Below are positions 46,429-50,000 of a stretch of DNA of 50,000 nt, one piece after another. How positions within the stretch are numbered: the stretch's first letter is position 1; each line of letters begins with the position of its first letter. The DNA is taken from contig NC_135561.1 of assembly GCF_964340395.1 (NCBI RefSeq), forward strand, positions 8,461,232 through 8,511,231, read 5' to 3'. The translations under genes were made by a program, and so were the position numbers. The notes below the pieces were generated by a model. That model saw nothing but the letters and a program-made list of their open reading frames with translations. It was not told the DNA's origin and did no database searches. This stretch comes from Glandiceps talaboti. Taxonomy: Eukaryota; Hemichordata; Enteropneusta; Spengelidae.

Positions 46429-46935
46429 TTTCGAAACTGTCAACTACATTTAAAATGCTCTTAACTCACTTTACGCTCTCCTATTTAAAAGAAAAAACAT
46501 ACATTATAATCAACTTGCCCATATCTTCAATATAAATCATTTGAATAATTACCAAGACATTTGAATGCTAACATCAATTGACCTTTTACAACATTGTGTT
46601 TAAGTACATGACCTATCATGACTTATCATGGTCACTGAAATACCCCAAAATTGTATTTGGAGTCAGACTACTGTGATAGTGTATTCTGAATATTTGATAT
46701 TTGATTGCATGAATAGAATGTTTGGGAGGACAAAATATGGACAACATCTTTGATCGATGGTCTGCGAAAAATCAAAATAATTTCCCCATTGACCTGACAG
46801 GAAATACAGCATAGAGTACATTAAGATTTGATGACTGCATGGAATCATACTATCTAAGCTTAACTTTTATAGTTACAGAAAGTGTAATTCATTCAACATA
46901 CTTCAAGAATACTATAACAAATGCTAATAATGCTA
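46429..46935. other. Unannotated AT-rich stretch
   Basis: No gene or element boundary seen upstream of the CA/TA repeat; a 5' part of the Penelope-like element could not be recognised here. Confidence 0.45.
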
Positions 46936-47082
<147 letters not shown>

Positions 47083-47108
47083 CCAAGAAAGAGTTCCAGT
47101 ACTACCAA

Positions 47109-47164
<56 letters not shown>

Positions 47165-47167
47165 AAG

Positions 47168-47199
<32 letters not shown>

Positions 47200-47325
47200 G
47201 TTGAAGGTAGAAGAAAATCAAGTCGGGTTTTTCGTCTCTACATCAACATCTCCTGACGAGTGATTTACTCACGAAACAGGCTTGTAGAGACGAAAAACCC
47301 GACTTGATTTTCTTCTACCCTCAAC
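47200..47325. mobile_element. 43-bp inverted repeat enclosing the hammerhead, Penelope-like pseudo-LTR fragment
   Basis: The left arm 47200-47242 (starting GTTGAAGGTAGAAG) and right arm 47283-47325 (ending CTTCTACCCTCAAC) pair at 42 of 43 positions around a 40-nt centre. The right arm contains the ribozyme cleavage site and the 3' strand of stem I. Hammerheads in terminal repeats, together with inverted flanks, are known in Penelope-like retroelements. No reverse transcriptase or GIY-YIG coding sequence is visible nearby, so only a terminal fragment is present. Confidence 0.6.
47249..47290 (+). ncRNA. Type I hammerhead ribozyme, apparently intact core
   Basis: Every core element is present in order. 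Stem I is TCTC (47249-47252) with GAGA (47287-47290). The core box CTGACGA (47253-47259) fits CUGANGA. Stem II is GTGA (47260-47263) with TCAC (47269-47272) and a 5-nt loop. GAA follows (47273-47275). Stem III is ACA (47276-47278) with TGT (47283-47285) and a GGCT loop. The cleavage triplet is GTA, so cutting would fall after A47286. Outside stem I, CGAAAAACCCG (47291-47301) can continue pairing with the left arm below a 14-nt bulge, which could serve the loop-loop contact known to speed type I hammerheads. The 3-bp stem III is like that of Penelope-associated hammerheads. Self-cleavage is an inference from this fold. Confidence 0.75.
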
Positions 47326-48740
47326 ATATACTCCGCTCTGCGTGCAGACGTAACGAGCACTGTGCTACGGATAAATCTTACCACTGACTTTGAGTGTGCT
47401 GTAAAAATGTAGAATTGTTCCTGAAAGTGGAATTATTGATGAGAAATAGCTATCTACTTTGGATGTTCGATGCGTTTGCCAATACCCCATATACTGAAAA
47501 ATCACCATGCATGAACATTTTGATTACTTGTGTTTACTTGTGATTAAAAGTGATTACTTCTGCTTACCAAGTTTGATTACAAATCCCTTCCTGTAACAAA
47601 AAACGTTAGACATTTCTGGAAATTTTGTTTTTGCAATAATGTCTTACAAACACATGCTTGGTCTATGTTCTTTCACAATATTTTTCAAGAAGATAAACAT
47701 GGTAATACAGTTATTAAACCAAACCACCAAAATATACATCATTCCTCGTCAAGATGACCACTTATCAAAACATCTAATCTTGACGTCACAATTACAATAC
47801 TTAAGCTTTTGAATTATTCAAGAGGTTTTATAAAAAAAAATAACATCTTAAGAATACACAACTCTTTCTAACTTGGCTCATTCGATTGCTGTTTACTAAA
47901 CAAGCATATACTTGTATGATCGATACAATGCAAGTATTATCGTACCCGTTGAAAATACAACTGCGTGTCAAAGACTTCGTTGCAATATTTTGAGTCAAAT
48001 CTATGTTGACATTTCTTTATTTTGTGTCGTCATGAAGTAGGATTCTTTGATAATATAAATGTATAGATAAAGCGAGTCTACAACACTATATGCTAATGAT
48101 AGACATGGCTATGCCGAACTCTTGGGGCCAATCTCCACACAAATGTAGAACGGTAATGGCTGAATCCCAGGAAATTCTCTTTGTATTCATACGATAACGT
48201 ATAAATGCACGTCTAATTGTCTGCACATCTCTACACAATTGCCTGTTTGATGAAACCGTTTCCTGTGGTTTTTTTTTTACTAAATCTAACATATTCGTGG
48301 TTTCCGTTGTAAATTGTTGGTTTAACATCATGTATACTGCTTGTTACACTTGGCATGACATTTAGAAGTGAATCATCAGTAGTATTTCAACCATCACAAT
48401 GATGTCTTATCTGGAGGTGAACTACACAATGTGATATCCTATTACGGATAAATACACACAGCCTCTGAGGACAGTGTGTACCCATTACATTTAAACCATC
48501 TTACAGAGCAATCTGCCCAATGTCGCGTCATCACCTTAGCACGGATGGTTTACATTTTACCCCTTGGCTGTTACGTATTGACACCCTAGCTTGACGCACA
48601 TGACTGAATTTCGTGAAAGTGCAGGTTCAGTTCAGCTACAGTGAGATGGCAAAGTACAGGTGTTTTAGACACGATACCTAAATGGCCTACACACATTGTT
48701 GGAATGCATAATTCTAAATTATAGCTATTATACATGATGT
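47326..48740. other. Unannotated AT-rich stretch
   Basis: No supported gene. A CRE octamer lies at 47781-47788. A short word repeat (TTGTGATTA/GTGATTAC) occurs near 47530-47575. Confidence 0.45.
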
Positions 48741-49598
48741 ACCACTTAATTGGAAAATTAATTACATGAAACTAAATGAAATTTGAAGCTTGCATAATTA
48801 ACATATTGCCTAATTATTAAAAAACATTGATTATGCAAATTAACGATATAGATTATAAGTTACATCACCAAGCTTTAAATGACACATGCACTTCTTTACC
48901 ATCGACCATCAAAACATATACAAAATTATCTGAAATTTGAAGTTTGCATTCTTAAGAAATAGCCTAATTACCAAAAATCATTAATTATGCAAATTAATCA
49001 TAAAATTAATATACATATCAACAGGCTTTAGAGGATGTGTGCTTTGTCATGGTTGATGTATATGCCAAATTACATGGAATTTGAAACGTGCATTCCAAAG
49101 ATATAGCTTAATTTCTGAGGTCATTAATTATTCAAATTACTTGTGCACATTGTTATGGTTGGTATATGAACCAAATTCTATGAAATTTGAAGCTTGCATA
49201 AAGGCGAATTATCGAAAGTCATTGATTATGCAAATCGTTCATTAAAACTGTAATCTACATCAACAAATTTAAAGATAAACTTTACTTATGGAAAGTCATT
49301 AATTATGCAAATTATTCATAAACGCTTTAACAAACTTTATAGGACATATGTGCTTTGTTATAGTTAACGTATGTACTAAATTATATTGAAATTGAAGTAT
49401 GCATTCCAAAGATATAGCCTAATTACTTAAAACCATTGATTATGCAAATAACTGGTTAATGTTCTTTGGATGTTTACCAAAATCTCAAACCACTCAGTGG
49501 TCTGAGCCAAAATGTAATTAGGTCTTGCCATTAGCATATGGAAGATGTGTACCAAATTTCATTATAATCGAGCCAGCCGTTTTTAAGAAAATTATGAC

Positions 49599-49631
<33 letters not shown>

Positions 49632-49699
49632 GACAGACACACAGATACACACAGACAGCCAGACGGACATCGCCAGTTCAATACCCCCTTGCGGGAGGT
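48741..49699 (-). mobile_element. Composite non-autonomous element (pearl/Helitron-like), copy 2, inverted
   Basis: Read on the minus strand it begins ACCTCCCGCAAGGGGGTATT (49699-49680), a hairpin with a G-T pair, matching the start of the element at 23725. Then follow a TCTG array (about 49597-49660), AAACGG-TGGCTC-ATTATA-TGAAATTTGGTACACA, and roughly five or six diverged monomers with TTTGCATAATTAATGA, AATTAGGCTATATCTT and GCATACTTCAATTTC words. Plus-strand TTATGCAAAT words mark units near 48832, 48984, 49226, 49305 and 49440. The expected closing CTCCAGTAAGGG end is not found near 48741, so the far end is eroded or truncated. Some monomers are shortened by internal deletion. Confidence 0.7.
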
Positions 49700-50000
49700 A
49701 AAAATTGCAGATTCTTTTCTTACGGCTAATGGTATACCTTGTTATTCTGTGAAAATGTACTGTGAACTGAAGAACAAACATGGCATCCCTGGAGAAGAAA
49801 ATTGCTCCGCTAACCCCCCTACAAGGACTGTTTGTAATATATGTAAGGCCACCTCATAGCGCTCTCATTACAAACTATTTATAAAACAAAACTGGGCAAT
49901 AATCACTATGACGTAGATAATCTTGGTTATTATTTGGCCATTATATGGTGTAATTAATGCCACACGCGAGGTAAAAAACCGAACGATTCGTGAGACGACC
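49700..50000. other. Unannotated right edge
   Basis: About 300 bp with no recognised gene or repeat. Confidence 0.45.

Noticed and set aside
48086-48331. 81-codon minus-strand frame with basic residues
   Set aside because: No splice context or family; treated as chance.

Overview
The window looks like AT-rich nuclear DNA from a marine-type invertebrate animal. The evidence is spliced extracellular-module exons joined by phase-1 introns, very dense simple-sequence repeats, Helitron/pearl-like repeats and a Penelope-type hammerhead ribozyme. Nothing suggests a bacterium, virus or organelle: there are no operons, ribosome binding sites, rRNA or recognisable tRNA. Species and phylum cannot be fixed from the sequence alone. 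Roughly 98% of the window is non-coding, and most open frames longer than 60 codons are read-throughs of microsatellites.

Coding content is small and all on the minus strand. A CUB-domain exon (2429-2869) and an LDL-receptor class A exon (626-772) have good splice sites and matching phase 1, so they are consecutive exons of one extracellular protein whose later exons lie beyond the left edge. A signal-peptide-like first exon (39000-39090) ends at a strong phase-1 donor and would splice in frame to the CUB exon across a 36 kb gap. A separate possible terminal exon (4717-4941), with a good acceptor and its own stop codon, sits between them and complicates that model.

The rest is repeats. 1-7 kb holds the exons, an ACAT array and an ACTAC minisatellite. 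7-23 kb is unique-looking AT-rich DNA with hairpins, a cluster of CRE-like sites, short tandem repeats and a long foldback element. 23.7-24.8 kb is a complete composite element: end hairpin, TCTG/TG microsatellite, about five monomers of ~147 bp, and a closing inverted end. An inverted, partly eroded copy lies at 48.7-49.7 kb. 27-32 kb carries large compound tetranucleotide arrays, and 33 kb a second foldback element. 36.8-37.7 kb is a duplicated microsatellite unit. 41.86-42.21 kb is a short retroposed insertion with a poly(A) tail and a perfect 10-bp target-site duplication. 44.5-45.4 kb is a second microsatellite-plus-tandem-monomer element, followed by an almost identical 133-bp tandem duplication. 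46.9-47.3 kb is the most interesting segment: TA/CA repeats flank one degenerate and one apparently intact type I hammerhead ribozyme, the latter inside a 43-bp inverted repeat, as expected for the pseudo-LTR of a Penelope-like retroelement.

There is no gene pathway to reconstruct. The window is most simply read as the large-intron or intergenic landscape of a secreted or membrane CUB/LDLa protein gene colonised by non-autonomous mobile elements.
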